Assembly (NCBI RefSeq): GCF_008831285.2
Contig: NC_045144.1
Location: 7,539,886 to 7,601,885 of the forward strand
Source: Nymphaea colorata
Lineage: Eukaryota > Streptophyta > Magnoliopsida > Nymphaeales > Nymphaeaceae
Reading direction: 5' to 3'
Length of the DNA stretch: 62,000 nt
The position numbers and the translations under genes are program-made. Position 1 is the first letter of the stretch; every line of letters begins with the position of its first letter. Shown piece by piece: positions 13,086 through 25,467 of the stretch. The notes beneath the pieces are model-generated. The model was not told the origin of the DNA and did not search any database. It saw only the letters and a program-made list of their open reading frames with translations.

Positions 13086-16000
13086 TCACCTTATTGAAGA
13101 TCTTGGGTCGACCTTATGCTCAGTTTGTTCCCCAGGTTTGCCATAATAAGCTAAAGGAAACTCCACAAGAATGATGAAGGATGACCTTTCTGCTTCTCTA
13201 AGATACTGTACAGTGCCATTCATAACCTTTACAAGCTTTTGGCTGATATGGAGGCTTAACCCTTCCTTAGAGATCCCTTGACTGTGGCGGAACATCTCTT
13301 GAATGAGAGCTTCTGGGATTCCTGGTGCTGAATGAACAATTCTGCACAGTTTAGCATGTTAGTAAATCCTAATCTTGGTGTCGAGGAAAAAATAAATCCA
13401 ATTAATATGTACCATATGAATTATGGCAATCAATTCACAAAGCAATTACTATGTAACCAGAAGGACATGACATGAGCATGCACGCACAAATGGAAAAAGC
13501 TAGAAAATGCTGCTGTGCTATGCTCTGCAGTTTAATTGATATATTTTACATGATAATTTGCAGCCCAAGATAAGAAATTATAATATTTCTCGACAACGGT
13601 TGACTGCATGCAAGTTACATCAATCTTCTCTTGGAAGAAAATGTGGAGAAAACAAGCCACTGGCTGATTTCAAGCCTATTACGTAGATAATGACTAGTCA
13701 ATTTCAAAATTCCAATTGAAAAGGGTGCTAAGGTTTCAGCAGCCCTAAACAGGCAATAATAAATTTGGAAACATTAGGCCGGTGGTGCTGAATTTCAAAC
13801 ACTATCTGATCATGCAAACACTACGAAGGCATGACATTTATCAGAGTGATATTTTGAAAATATCATGACTTTATTATGACATATTGGAGAACAAATATAT
13901 AAGGTAAATTCTTAAAGGGTATTGAAATATAGGAAATTAAATTATCTTATTGAAGAAATAGAACATTTAATTATCGTTCCTATTCATTTGTTTGCTTAGC
14001 TTTTTATACTCTATCCTTTTTATTTTTTTCCACAAAGTTTCAAATTCTCAAGGTTTTCCCAAGATTGAATGGCTTGAGTTATTGGCTCACCTTACCACGA
14101 TCGATATTTGTGACCATGCAAAACGAGATATCGAATAGGAACATCTTTGGTATCCAAGCATTTAAATCTACAATCTATGTGACACGGGTACGTGTAATTC
14201 GCCCAGGTACTTGTGTCAGTACGTAGGTACGGCTGCATTTTAAAACATTTAAAATTATATTTTCAAACTTAATTTTTCTCTAATTTTGATTTTTCCCTTC
14301 TTTTATATTTTCCTTCCACTAAGATTCTATATTTTCCTTCCATTTTTTCTTTAATTTTGAGATTTTTTGTGGATTATAACACAAAGTGTGAACTACTAAT
14401 GTTTTTTTTTCATTTTATCATTTTTGAGAATATAAAATTTGCCGTACCCATGTACCCACAATTTTCAAAATTGCCGTGTTTGAACCCGTACTGCTGTACC
14501 AGAACCCGTACCTTACCCGCACCCATGTGACATAGTCTACAATGCAAGCGATAACAAAGATACTTGTGGAGAATATATATACCTGAAATCTAGACTGATA
14601 ACTTGCACATCAGTGCCAATAGGCCTTTTTCTTGAGATAACCTTAAACATAACTGGTCCATCTGATGATTGGGAAAACTGCAGCGCATTAAGTAGGAAGT
14701 CTGCAAGCACTTGCTGAAGCCTTAAGTTATCACCATACAAGTACATGGATGACACTTCAGATGGCCAATCATGAAGAAGACGAACTTGCCGTTCTCTGCT
14801 TAGAATCATTCCCTGACTTGTAACTGCTACTAGAACCTCTCCCAAGTTAAACTTCACCGAGTTCAACTCTAAATAACTGTAAAAGCAGTAGAAGAACAAG
14901 ACGCATCAAGTCAATGTGACAACAAGTTTGCCAGTTCAGGAGTAATCAGAGTTGGAAAGTAGCTTTCATAGATCTCCATAAAGTTTAAAGTTTAGAAAGA
15001 TGATCACAACCAAAACCATGCAAAGAGAACCAGCAAATCCATGACATTCATGAAGTAGGCTGACACCACTATCACTGAGGCCAAATTAAGAAGGTGTTAG
15101 AATATTATCCTCTGCAATACTCGTGCAGGAAAAGCTAAGTCAAGTGCAGTGAATGTGTTTTAACTTTAAAACCCACTTATAGCAATCACCACAGTGCCAA
15201 CAATATCAGATTGCACAACAAGCTTGTCTACAATTATTATTACAACCAAGAGTTGCCGTGTGAACAAACTACCAGCAGGCACTCAATTCTGGAAGCTCAT
15301 TATTATTATTATTATTTTGTAAGACAAAAAAATTGCATGTGTTACCATGTTTACTACATTAAGTTGCTTTCTCACATCCATATCTATTTTCATTTTGTAA
15401 CATTGCAATGCTACTTTGAAATAGTTACTACATTTAAATAGGTGCAACAGGAATATATTGCGGAAATCAGCCTTTCATAAAATTTCAGATGTAAAAATGA
15501 CCAATCTACAGTAGTTATACTGCATCAATATTTTTAGTTGCCTTGGGTATAAAAACAAACCTGTGACAAGAAAAAAGGAAAAAGGAGACATCTGAATATA
15601 GAACCGCAGCTACTCAGCATGCTCAATTAACATTATCTAAGTAACTATTTTCATACTTTAATGGTCTATGGTGAATTTGCTTCTTATTCATCCAAAAAAG
15701 GATCCCTGTACCATCTAAGATTTAATGGATCCTGCTCATTCTTCCTTCACCTGTATGGAACCCCAGCTATCAGCATGTTCAATTAACAGGATCCCAAGTA
15801 ACTAGTTCCATACTTTATGGTCTACGGTGAATTTGCTTATTCATTCAAAAAAGGCTCCCCGCATCATCTAAGCTTTAATCAATCCCGCCCATGCTTCTTT
15901 CAGCAAACATATTCCTATTCTTATTACCCTTTCTCCCGTCTATTCATGATCAAGTGCATTTTCATTTTCTAGTGTCTGAATAAACAAAGTGAAGCATTGG

Positions 16001-19000
16001 GCAGATAAAGTTTATAACAAATACAAGATGTTGCAGTGGCTACAAGATGACCATCATAAGTCTGCGAAAAGCTTAAGGCTTGGTACCAGAAAAGAAGCTG
16101 ACAAGTTTGTTTCCTCAACAAAAAAGAAACTGCCAAATTCGTTTTCTCTACAAAAAAGAAACTGTCAACTGATGAGTGATGAACATCATACCACTCCTCA
16201 ATGCTTTCTAAATCCATGTCATCCAAGATTTTAGCCAACTGTTGTTGACAGAGCACATTCGTCCTGAGAAGTTGATTCTGCTCTTTAGTTAAAGTTGAAT
16301 TCTCCATCAGTTTATGGGTAAACATTATCCCATTAAGTGGGTTTCTTAGTTCCTGTCGAACATATGCCAACTCCTTGAGTCTATTGTTAGCAGCTTGTTC
16401 TGAAACTTGCTGCACCTGCAAGGCATGTTGGAGTTCTGGGCATGCTACACGCAGAAAACAAAGTACACCATCAATTCTACCCTCTGCATCAATTCTTTTG
16501 TTTGTGGAAAGCAATGCTTCCACATATTTCCCACGCTGGTCAAAAAATCCAAATAGCAACTTATCAGTATCCTGACCTGCCATCACACTATTCAATACTA
16601 TTCTGAGCTTTGTCAGTGCGTTATGATCCTTGATCTGACAACCAATGCCACTCAGGGAGAATACCTCTCCAACAAGCACTTTGCCAATTACATCCTTTCT
16701 CTTCAGCCCAGATAATTTTTCCATCGCCGAATTCCACTCAGAGCAACAGCCAAATGCATCCATTATAAATAATGGAGGAATTAAAGCATTTGGGTTATGT
16801 ACAATTGCGACATAGTCTCCTTGAATACGGGTGAAGTTATCCATTAAAACCTTCTGACTGGTCACATCTTGTGCAACAAAGCAAACCCCTACAACATTGT
16901 CCTTTAGATCCCTGCTCGAACATGCATTCATCACTAAGATGACAGGCCCATTTTCCTCCAAATTCCCAAATGTTTTAAGCTTAATTTCAACATTTTTTTC
17001 TTCTTTACCTGCCACCAAAATATGAAAAGTAAGTAATAAGGTTTTGAAATTTCTCACAGAAACTTGTGAAAGCATTTATCAAAGCCATGGGGCATGCAAT
17101 ATTTCTAAAGATTCAAGACAAATTTTACATGGTTTTCTGCATCAGGTAAGACTAAATAATAGTATCATATATGACACCTAGGACCACGATAAAGGGGTAT
17201 CATATAGGACATTAGAACCACAAACCACGTTAAGAAAACACACACCTTCCAGTGCCAATAGAAGCGTTCTTTTCACAACCTCAACTGAGTCCTCCTCAAC
17301 AAGGTCAATCAATAGCAAACCAATGGCTTCCTCCACAGCCAATCCTGTCAATTCAGCAGCCTTCATGTTCCACCCGTTGAGCTTTCCAAAAGAATCAACA
17401 GCAAAAATGGGCACACCTGCCGTTTCTATGAGACGGACCATTTCATTGGCAACTATCCGTAGTTCATCTCTTCCTCGAGCCTTGGCAACATCCAATTGGA
17501 CATCAGGGGCCTTGGGGCTAGACTGAGCGCCTTCTTGCAATGATCCTCTCAGTATAAGCTGCAAGGAGTGAATGGCGTCCATCTCAATATCTTCCCAGGG
17601 AAGGCTCCTTCGCTTAACAACCTCAAGAAAAGCTTTAAATGAAGACCTTGGATGCATTCTCGTACCCTCATCCTTGTCAACAGGATCATGTTTAGCACCG
17701 CCCCACTTTATCTCCTTTGCAGTATGCGACCTAAACCAGAAGAGGAAGTCTCTGGAAGTTATTTTAACAGCAGCCATGCCACAAACAGCATCTCCAAGTG
17801 CTAATGCTCCTCGGTACCCTGCCTCCATGAGGCTATCTGTGCTCAAACCTGTAGAACCACCATGACAATCATTAAGCCAACATACGATATCCCTAATCTG
17901 AGCTTCTGTTGGAGTTGTCCCGATAAGCCAGAACTGTTTTCCGTAATATAGGGCCGCGCCATCACACTTGACAAGGTCCATGATGTTTGGTGATTGAGTA
18001 ACAATTCCAACCGGTGCATCCCTAAGCAGCATGTCACACAGCACAGTTTGCGTCCGCAGAATATGTTTCTCCCTAAGCTGAGCTGCTAACTCAACCTCTT
18101 TGTTCAGTTGCACCGCAAAAACCTGAATTAGGAACTCACATGCATATCTCAAAGGAAATGGAATGAACCTCGGCGTTGTATGATGGCAAACCACCAAGCC
18201 CCAGAGTTTCCTACCCTTCTGAGAATTGTCATTCGCAGGCTCATCATCATTATCATTTATCACGACCGACATCACAAGCGAGGCAATCGATCCCATATTG
18301 GCCATATATTGGGCGTGACACCCATGAGGAGCTCTGAGTGTAGACCCACACAAACTCAATGGCTGCCCTAGTTTCTCGTTTTGTATCACTTTAACAGAAG
18401 GTGCGGTACAATCGCAAATCATCCTAACCTTGTTCTTCATAAATAGAAACCTTGAGGCCTGAGGAATGTCTGTGGCTGGATAGTGCAAACCCAGATAAGG
18501 TTCCAAATCAGGTTTCTTGCACTCGGCTATAACCTCACCATGCTGGTCTTCATGAAACTTATATGCCATCACTCTATCGTAGCCAGTTAATTCGCTTACT
18601 TCACGAACAAGAACCTGGCAGAGCAGGCCTATATTACCACTAGGCAATGCCTGCAATCTGGAGATTGCCTTAGCTGCGAGCTTATATGATTTCAATGCTC
18701 CGGCCGCCGTCACAGGTACGTCGGTTGGGTTAACTGGCTCCAGATCGATCACCAAACCAACATCTATCCTGTGAAGTATGGCATAGAATGGTTTTCCAGA
18801 ATTCCTACAATGCACCAGCAAAGGATTCAAGAGATTAATCTCACTAAAATTAGCAGCTTTCTGCAATGCCGCAGAGCTCGAGGGTCGGAACAAAGTCCGA
18901 GCATCCATGCCAATTGTAATGGCATCTTTCTGCTCTATGCTTGGAACCGCATGGGGAGCTAAATCCAGCATCTCAGGAGCGTTTTCGCTGTATGCCAAGA

Positions 19001-19286
19001 TCGAGAAAGTATGTTCATTAACAGCAATTATACACCCGAATGGCTGGATCAGCCTTCCCCGCTGCATCCGTTGAAGGTATAAACTCACTGCAGAAGAAGG
19101 AATGCTGCCGCCAGCAGCACTCAACATGTTAGCATCAATTGAGTTGGAGTAATCGAAGAGCTTCTCCGCTTCCTCGAAATCGCCGTGAAGCTTTGCATCC
19201 ATGGTCGTCTGAGCTACCACCCTAGCGCTGTGTTTAGACCGTGATGAACTGCTCCTGGAGCATGATCCCCTATTCGAACTAGACAT
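13086..19286 (-). CDS. PHYC: Phytochrome C, complete, four exons
   Basis: Red/far-red photoreceptor that binds a linear tetrapyrrole, moves to the nucleus as Pfr and, in known plants, works largely with PHYB. Exons: 19286-17246, 17008-16192, 14876-14583, 13341-13086. Phases 1, 2 and 2 close to give 1135 codons plus TGA, close to rice PHYC (about 1137). Start chosen at [13 protein letters not shown], the family N-terminus. Order: Ser-rich N-terminus; PAS and GAF with ATDIPQ (271-276) and chromophore Cys323 in [13 protein letters not shown] with WGGAKH (about 528-533) and tongue PRSSF (546-550); PAS1 from about 615; PAS2 from about 745; histidine-kinase-related module with Gln899 replacing the phospho-His (RQELRNPL) and an N-box-like [12 protein letters not shown] (1002-1013). 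The C-terminus GTVQYLRE matches PHYC. No frameshift or premature stop seen, so it is probably functional. Confidence 0.97.
14175..14535. mobile_element. hAT-like MITE inside PHYC intron 3
   Basis: 361 bp with terminal inverted repeats CTATGTGACACGGGTACG and its partner ending CGCACCCATGTGACATAG (15 of 18 bases agree). It is flanked by a perfect 8-bp direct repeat TCTACAAT (14167-14174 and 14536-14543). Eight-base duplications are the mark of hAT transposition. No coding capacity. The right flank is only 39 bases from the exon 3 donor at 14582/14583. Confidence 0.9.
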
Positions 19287-19950
19287 CTCCACCTCCTCTC
19301 TCCCTCCCTCTCTCTCTCTATCTCTATCCCTCTCTAGGAACCCCACCACTCACCCATCACCATCAAAACCAGAAAAAGCTAGTGAACCTGTGAATGAATC
19401 GCCTCAAACTCTCCAGGATCCAAGCGAACATCTAACGCCTCGCATCTTCTCCAAATTCAACTACAAACTTCCACACCATCATCAGAGGGTGGTCACGATG
19501 AATTCACAGCAGGTGCCTAATTCGCCCATAAATGCATTGGAATTCAGGGAAACACCTAAGCTGGAGACACAAGACCCTGGTTCACCAGACAAGCAACCAA
19601 ATAAAGGATAAGGGAATCCCCAAAACCTCAACTGTAGCCCCAACCGTAAATTCAGAAGCAATATCATCCTCTGTCAAAATTCGTCGTTTTCCGCACCTAC
19701 AATCCAGAGACCACCGCTCGTTCCCAGAGTTCACCAGAAGAGTGGGGCGATGAATTAATTTTGGAACAGAAACCCTAATTCCACAGTAAAAATCGTCAAG
19801 AAAAAAACAAACGCGAAACTGTTGGCCATTGGTGGAGATAAAGTACGAGTCATGTCCCAATGCACGGAAAATCCGAGATTCTCCAATCGATTTCGTTCTC
19901 GGGATTTTCTCCATCAACCAAAAGCAATCTCCAGTCCATCCGTCCACCGA
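19287..19950 (-). promoter_or_regulatory. PHYC 5' leader region with GA tract and possible leader intron
   Basis: Reading on the minus strand, the start codon is preceded by a GA-rich tract (19300-19335). A good acceptor-like site (ATTCACAG at about 19388) and a donor-like site (TTGTAG/GTGCGG, intron from about 19696) suggest a leader intron of about 310 bases; this is inference. An in-frame ATG at 19349 without an intervening stop could add 21 low-complexity residues, but homology favours 19286. Upstream ATGs at about 19947 and 19667 would open short leader frames if retained in the mRNA. Confidence 0.4.
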
Positions 19951-21784
19951 GTCTCAGAAAATTAAAAAAAAAAAGGCAGAGTAACTCTAACTGCAGTTAG
20001 AAATAAAAGTTGAAAGGGGAAAGATAGGGCCACCTAATTTCCGTCGATTTAAACTATTTTTTAAGAGGAAACGCTGACCACAAGCCGGGGGTGAGGGAGA
20101 GGCCAGCTTAGCGTGTTCATTCCTTCTACTGAAATACATAATTGTTCAATCCATCACAGTAGAAGGATCGTTTTCCACGATGAACAAATGTTAGAAGAAC
20201 TTGCTCCTTCAACTTGTTTCCTGAACTCTTTTGATCTAACTGCCGGAGTTTGCCGAACTGCAAAAAAAATAATTTTACTTTTTATTTTATACATCAATTT
20301 TTTTAAAAAATATAATTAATGTTCAAGCAAGTACCAAAATCACCCCCTAACTTTTAAAAGTCAACATTAGACGCTAAAGAAATTCACAAAGAACTATATA
20401 TTAATAGAAAAATAACAAAAAAATTATCCCCTTGAAGACAAAACTATGGTAGTGCTTTTCATTTTCTTATTTTTCATGAGTTCTTAAGGTCACACACATT
20501 CTCCCATCCAATCTTAAATTTGAGGATCTTAAATCCTGTTTTTCGCATCCTCTTTTTCGCAAGGTAGTAAAATCCAGTAATTATTTGTACGATGGTTAAT
20601 ACAAATGAATAGCAGCCATGAAAATCAAACTGAGGACCAAACTTTTTGTTGGGGCATTGATCTCAAGTGCACAATATTCTTTGATTTTAGGGCATAGAAG
20701 TCCAATTGTTTTTTTATCTTCAGAATCTTATGAATTATTTTATTTAAAAAAATATAAAAATGAATTTTTACTTTTGTTTCATTCAAATACTGCAAGTTGG
20801 CAGGTCGACCGGAATCAAATTGGCCTTATTGTGGGCCGATATGAAATTTACGGTTCACGTGAGGGGTATTTCTATCTTTTTCATTATGATTTTTGAATTC
20901 CGTTTTTGTCCTTGTGAAATAGGAGTACTACTTTTGTCATTTTCAGGACTCGAAGTAAGGTTTTTTAAACAGTCCATTTCAGTAACCTAAAATATTTATT
21001 AATCTTAATATTTTTTTACGGCATTTCGAAAACTAGTCGATGGGCTTTACAACGTTTCCTGGTCCTTCTTTGGGGCTGGATTTATGGGTGCTTACCAACT
21101 TTTTCTGGTGACGCCGGACTCCTTCCGGTTCAAAGTACATTTTCATTTTTTTTTACATTTATAATTAATATTGATTCAATTTATTTTCTTTAAAAGATAA
21201 AACTGCTGATATGGGCCCATCTCTTACCAACTTGACTCAATACCATCATTTATCACAATATTTTTTTTTAAATGTTTGCGCCTTCAATTTTTACCATAAT
21301 TTTCAGCTTTCCAATGAAAATTATCATTTTTTATTTTATTATTAATTTTTTTCTTAACAAAAAAATTACATCATAAATATTAAGGGTTTTAATTTTGAAT
21401 TGGGTGGTTGAGCACAACACTCAGTTAAAAGATATATTATGAGGTTCAGATTGAATCTGAACCAGGATCCAAAGTGCCATTGATGGCCACCGTAGTGAAC
21501 CCACATGGACCCGTTGAAAACGATTGCAAACCCTTTGTTTAGTTAAGTCTCTTAAATAAGGTCAGTATCCAATGAAAGCAAGTGTCCTAGGAACCATTTC
21601 AAACTGGGCAGATCCATATAAGGACCTATGAACTCCTTCTCCCTTTCAAGTTTAGTTTCTTCCATGGCCATGGTGTAAAAGGAAAACTAAGTCTAAGTTT
21701 TTGAGGAGTATTTCGATCTCTTCAAAAAAATAAGTTAACTTTTATATTTTCAATTTAATCTTTATTCTCTGGTAGTTACATGCA

Positions 21785-21965
21785 CTGGTGGAGCATCACA
21801 TGGGCCCTTACCCACCTTAATTTTTTTTTTTAAATTTACATATAAATTTTATAAAATTTCACTTGTTTTATATATAAATTTTGAAAAATGATATTTTGAC
21901 CTCAATCAAAATTTAAAAATTTTGATTCGGTCCTCCTCATGAAATTTTTCTGGCTCTGCCTCTAG
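21785..21965. repeat. Dispersed 'ggctccgccc' repeat copy
   Basis: A stretch with tttaaatttacatataaa, ttttgaaaaatgatatttt and a closing ctggctctgcctc block. The same arrangement occurs in the other orientation at 28638-28826 and again at 58690-58840. Probably a decayed transposon end; class unknown. Confidence 0.5.
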
Positions 21966-22256
21966 CTACATGTTTTATCACATATGAATTCATCCACCCT
22001 CTCATGCCAATCTGGTCGAATTCGTGATTATAGTCGAATCCGTGATTTGTATATAAATTCTTTGGTTCGATTGGACCATGGATATTATTGAGGTTCTTTT
22101 GTTAGATCAGCATATTTTTGCAATTTTGTAAGGGGATTTTGTTTACCTTGTATCCAAAGCCTGAGATGATAATTAAGATCTCCGGGGGTTTCAAAAATGG
22201 AGATTTGAGGTTAGACCCCTTTCAATCTGACCTCAAATATGAGGTTTTTGACCTCG

Positions 22257-22260
<4 letters not shown>

Positions 22261-22332
<72 letters not shown>
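22261..22332. repeat. Compound (CT)n(AT)n microsatellite
   Basis: CT run of about 34 bases followed by an AT run of about 38 bases. Confidence 0.95.
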
Positions 22333-22336
<4 letters not shown>

Positions 22337-22937
22337 GTAGTGGTAAAACTAAGGATTTTTTACTTTATCAGTCCCAAATAAAATAAAAGGCACTTCAAGT
22401 CAGCTTGAGATTTACATATGAAATCTGATGCTACCAAACACACTATTTCCTCCCTATATTTGCTTTAACCATGGTTCTCAAGAGATTAACAAAGGTGATA
22501 GTACTAAATGTTTTCTCAGTTCTTCGATCCGTGGACATTGGGTGCATGTGGATAGATATGAAACATTGTCCCAGCTGAAAAGATGCATATTGAATCCCAA
22601 GAAAAATTGTCCTTGAATTTCAATTACCATCAAACGCCCTCGAAGGCTAAAAAATGGTAATGTTTAGCCAGCTACTCCGATGCTAAAACAGCTTGAGTTC
22701 AACTTTTGGGGGTCTTTGGTAACTGAAACATTGTGTTCATAAATATGTCTCAAAAATTATGATGCATTTACGAAATTTACGAAATTCATTGTTCAAAGAA
22801 CACAATGTTCATATTAACAAAATGCGTCCCTTGGGCAACACAAAATCCTCATTCAAGGCAAAATTAGAAAATCTCATTTTTCGATCAAAAAAAGTGTTTT
22901 TTTCACTTTTTTTTTTAAACTCGTTTTTTGTGACTAT

Positions 22938-22939
22938 AG

Positions 22940-22978
<39 letters not shown>
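22938..22978. repeat. (AT)n microsatellite
   Basis: Nearly perfect AT run of about 40 bases. Confidence 0.95.
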
Positions 22979-22980
<2 letters not shown>

Positions 22981-23075
22981 CATTTAAAGGTTATGACGTT
23001 CGTAAGAGAGACAGCCCCACGTTGTTGATCAGTACTAGTCATTCTTGATGAAGTGACCGTGTGACAGAGGTAGGG

Positions 23076-23146
23076 CCGGGATTTGTTTTTCCTGCGTCTC
23101 GGACACTTGGTCCGAGACCTGATATCCTTGGGACAAAAAATCCCGG
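23076..23146. repeat. Two-tier foldback (stem-loop)
   Basis: The inner arms GTCTCGGAC and GTCCGAGAC are perfect 9-bp inverted repeats around a 5-base loop (acttg). Outer arms CCGGGATTTGTTTTTCC and GGGACAAAAAATCCCGG also pair with few mismatches. The whole can fold into one hairpin of about 71 bases in an otherwise unremarkable region. Confidence 0.75.
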
Positions 23147-23395
23147 GAGCCCTAAAGGTGCAGGCAGTTGAAACCCAAGATAAATTTTAAGGTGCTCAGG
23201 ATGAAGTTCCGAGGATCACGTGCCAACCAGAGGCAAAATTCACAAGGCGCGCCATGATTTTTCTCTCTCACTCACGCGCACACAGCACACAGACTTATGT
23301 GTATAATAAATGTACACGTTTGAAGTATCTTCATTTATGGGCGAAACTATTAAAAAAATTGTCATTTGAAAATTTATTAGTTCTTGGAACAAGTG

Positions 23396-23396
<1 letters not shown>

Positions 23397-23446
<50 letters not shown>
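23397..23446. repeat. (AT)n microsatellite
   Basis: AT run of about 49 bases. Confidence 0.95.
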
Positions 23447-23447
<1 letters not shown>

Positions 23448-23946
23448 TTTTTTATGCCGTAATTTTAAACAAAATTTTTTTTCCCGACCTTTTGATTTGA
23501 TAGTAGAGAAAAACTAGGGTGAGGGGCATTAGTGTCTTTTAACTTTGTTTCATTTTTTAAATGACTTGACTAAGAAGATAAGTATGTGGAGACTTTAAGT
23601 TTGATTTTTTTTTTTACAACTAAAACTGAAAAATATGTAACATAAGTATCTGCGTATATTTAATAAAATTTCAAATATTTTGCAATTTAAAAAATAGCAA
23701 ACTTTATTATTAAGCAATGCACAACCAGGGAGCCTTCTGGCCCATAGAATTGTTGCTGCCTTTCAATGAGCGGTATCTCTCGAAACGAGGGAAAGTCTTG
23801 CTTAAAAAAATTATTCGTCCCAGCATTAGAGGCACATGGGGCATGTGTGCCTGTTGTCTTTGTTAAAAAAGATTTTTTTTATAATTTTTTATTTAAATAA
23901 AGGTATTTTCATCACTAATATATATAATATGTGGACAGCAAGAGAC

Positions 23947-23948
<2 letters not shown>

Positions 23949-23991
<43 letters not shown>
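23949..23991. repeat. (AT)n microsatellite
   Basis: AT run of about 42 bases; a second, shorter AT run follows at 24107-24131. Confidence 0.95.
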
Positions 23992-23994
<3 letters not shown>

Positions 23995-24639
23995 AAGAAA
24001 GAGAAAAAGGTTTGAATTACATGATGGGGTCTTCAAGAATAATACCATCTTCTTTGCCCTCCAACAATTGTATAAAATATCTGCAACTCTTATCAATATC
24101 ACTGTTAATATATATATATATATATATATAAATGAGTTATCTCATTTGAGCTTTTGGTGCCATTGGCACCTTGTATATTTCTAATTTCTTTGTGTTTTTT
24201 ACCTTTACACAACTCCCTACTATAGGATTGATAGTTTTTCTACAGGGGAAGATAACTAAAAAGCCAGTTTTTAGAGTGAGACTTATTTAGCTTATTTCCT
24301 ATATATTATATAGCATATGAATGGAAGAGATTTTTTAAGTGTACGTGCATGCATATTTATGTAAATAAATTTTTTTTTTTTGCTATTGGCACAATAATCG
24401 GGGCAAGTGTTGGTAGGCAGCCCGTTCTTGTTTCAAACTTATGCGGTATCAATTCTTTATGTTGCAAAAAAGGAAGCACTACAAAAATATGCAAGTTAAA
24501 TAGCAGGGTGTCGTCTTGAGGCACTGAAAGCAGCTCTATATTCTAAGGAAGAGGCACGCTTCAGCCTTCACTAGAGAGGTCGGATTAAGAAAAACTACAT
24601 GAGAAATACAACACTTAAAATGTATAAACATTGGATATA

Positions 24640-24812
24640 AAATATTCATTTAAAAATATATCTAATATGAATCTGAATCCAAGGAGATATTCATTTAAAT
24701 TTGAATTCTAATTTTGTTATTGAATATTATTATTTTTTCCATATCCGATTTTATTTTGAAGCGGTTTGATTGGTTGGATATCAAATCTGAATTGAATTTA
24801 TTGCCATCCCTG
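24640..24812. mobile_element. Partial 'tccgaatctgaatc' family element
   Basis: Contains the family words (atctgaatccaa, gaatattattattttttccatatccgatt, gcggttt) and ends with ttgccatccctg, a corrupted form of TTGACATCCCTA. Truncated at the left. Confidence 0.5.
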
Positions 24813-25116
24813 CCAATAACTTGAGAGTTTCATATTTGGCTATAAAGAAAAAGATGTGGTACCAATGGAACGTGCCTACCCGCGGAATTTACAGCGGAAG
24901 AGAAATATATGGTGAAAATTAATAAGATGGGACATATAAAGTCAATAAATTAAGATGAGGAAATAGATGCATCAACCAGCAGCTACTATGTTATAATACA
25001 TTGCCTTAAATATGGTCGCCCAATATTTTGGATCTAAATCTATGTTAAGTCTATTCTTACAAAGAGCAACCTAACTTGGAAAATAACAAATCTAACATTC
25101 ACATAGTTCACATGTC

Positions 25117-25162
25117 CCTCTCTCTCTCTCTCTCTCTCTCTCTTATATATATATATATATAT
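25117..25162. repeat. Compound (CT)n(AT)n microsatellite
   Basis: CT run to about 25142, then AT. Confidence 0.9.
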
Positions 25163-25394
25163 GAGAAAATTGAATAGTAATTCTAGGTTTTAGAGTTACT
25201 TAGCCATCTAATCCATACCATCCAATCCAAGATGAAGGACACTTAAAAATAAAGAAAAAAAATGTAATAGACATTTTCACCATTTAATATTAGTTTACAC
25301 TTTTTTCTTCTTGTTTTTCTCTCAACCAACCATCTATCTATATTAAATGGATTGGTTCGATGGTTGAGTGACTTTAGAAACCAAAGTCATCCTT

Positions 25395-25396
<2 letters not shown>

Positions 25397-25462
<66 letters not shown>
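25397..25462. repeat. Compound (CA)n(TA)n microsatellite
   Basis: CA run of about 24 bases passing into a TA run of about 42 bases. Confidence 0.95.

Positions 25463-25467
<5 letters not shown>

Noticed and set aside
15969-16191. Tail of the PHYC exon 2 open frame after SIEE
   Set aside because: Intron 2 read-through. The donor is GAGTG/GTATGA, and exon 3 continues with CYLELNS as in other PHYC proteins.
17178-17245. C-terminal extension of the PHYC exon 1 frame after ...LALEG
   Set aside because: It is intron 1 read-through: GGAAG/GTGTGT is the donor, and joining to 17008 restores the phytochrome alignment.
19582-19947. 121-codon minus-strand frame upstream of PHYC
   Set aside because: It lies in the presumed leader or leader intron, with no recognisable domain. 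At most it is an upstream open frame.
22118-24131. Several 60-90-codon frames with YIYIYI or SLSLSL runs
   Set aside because: Translations of AT and CT microsatellites; the same applies near 44.3, 48.3 and 53.4 kb.
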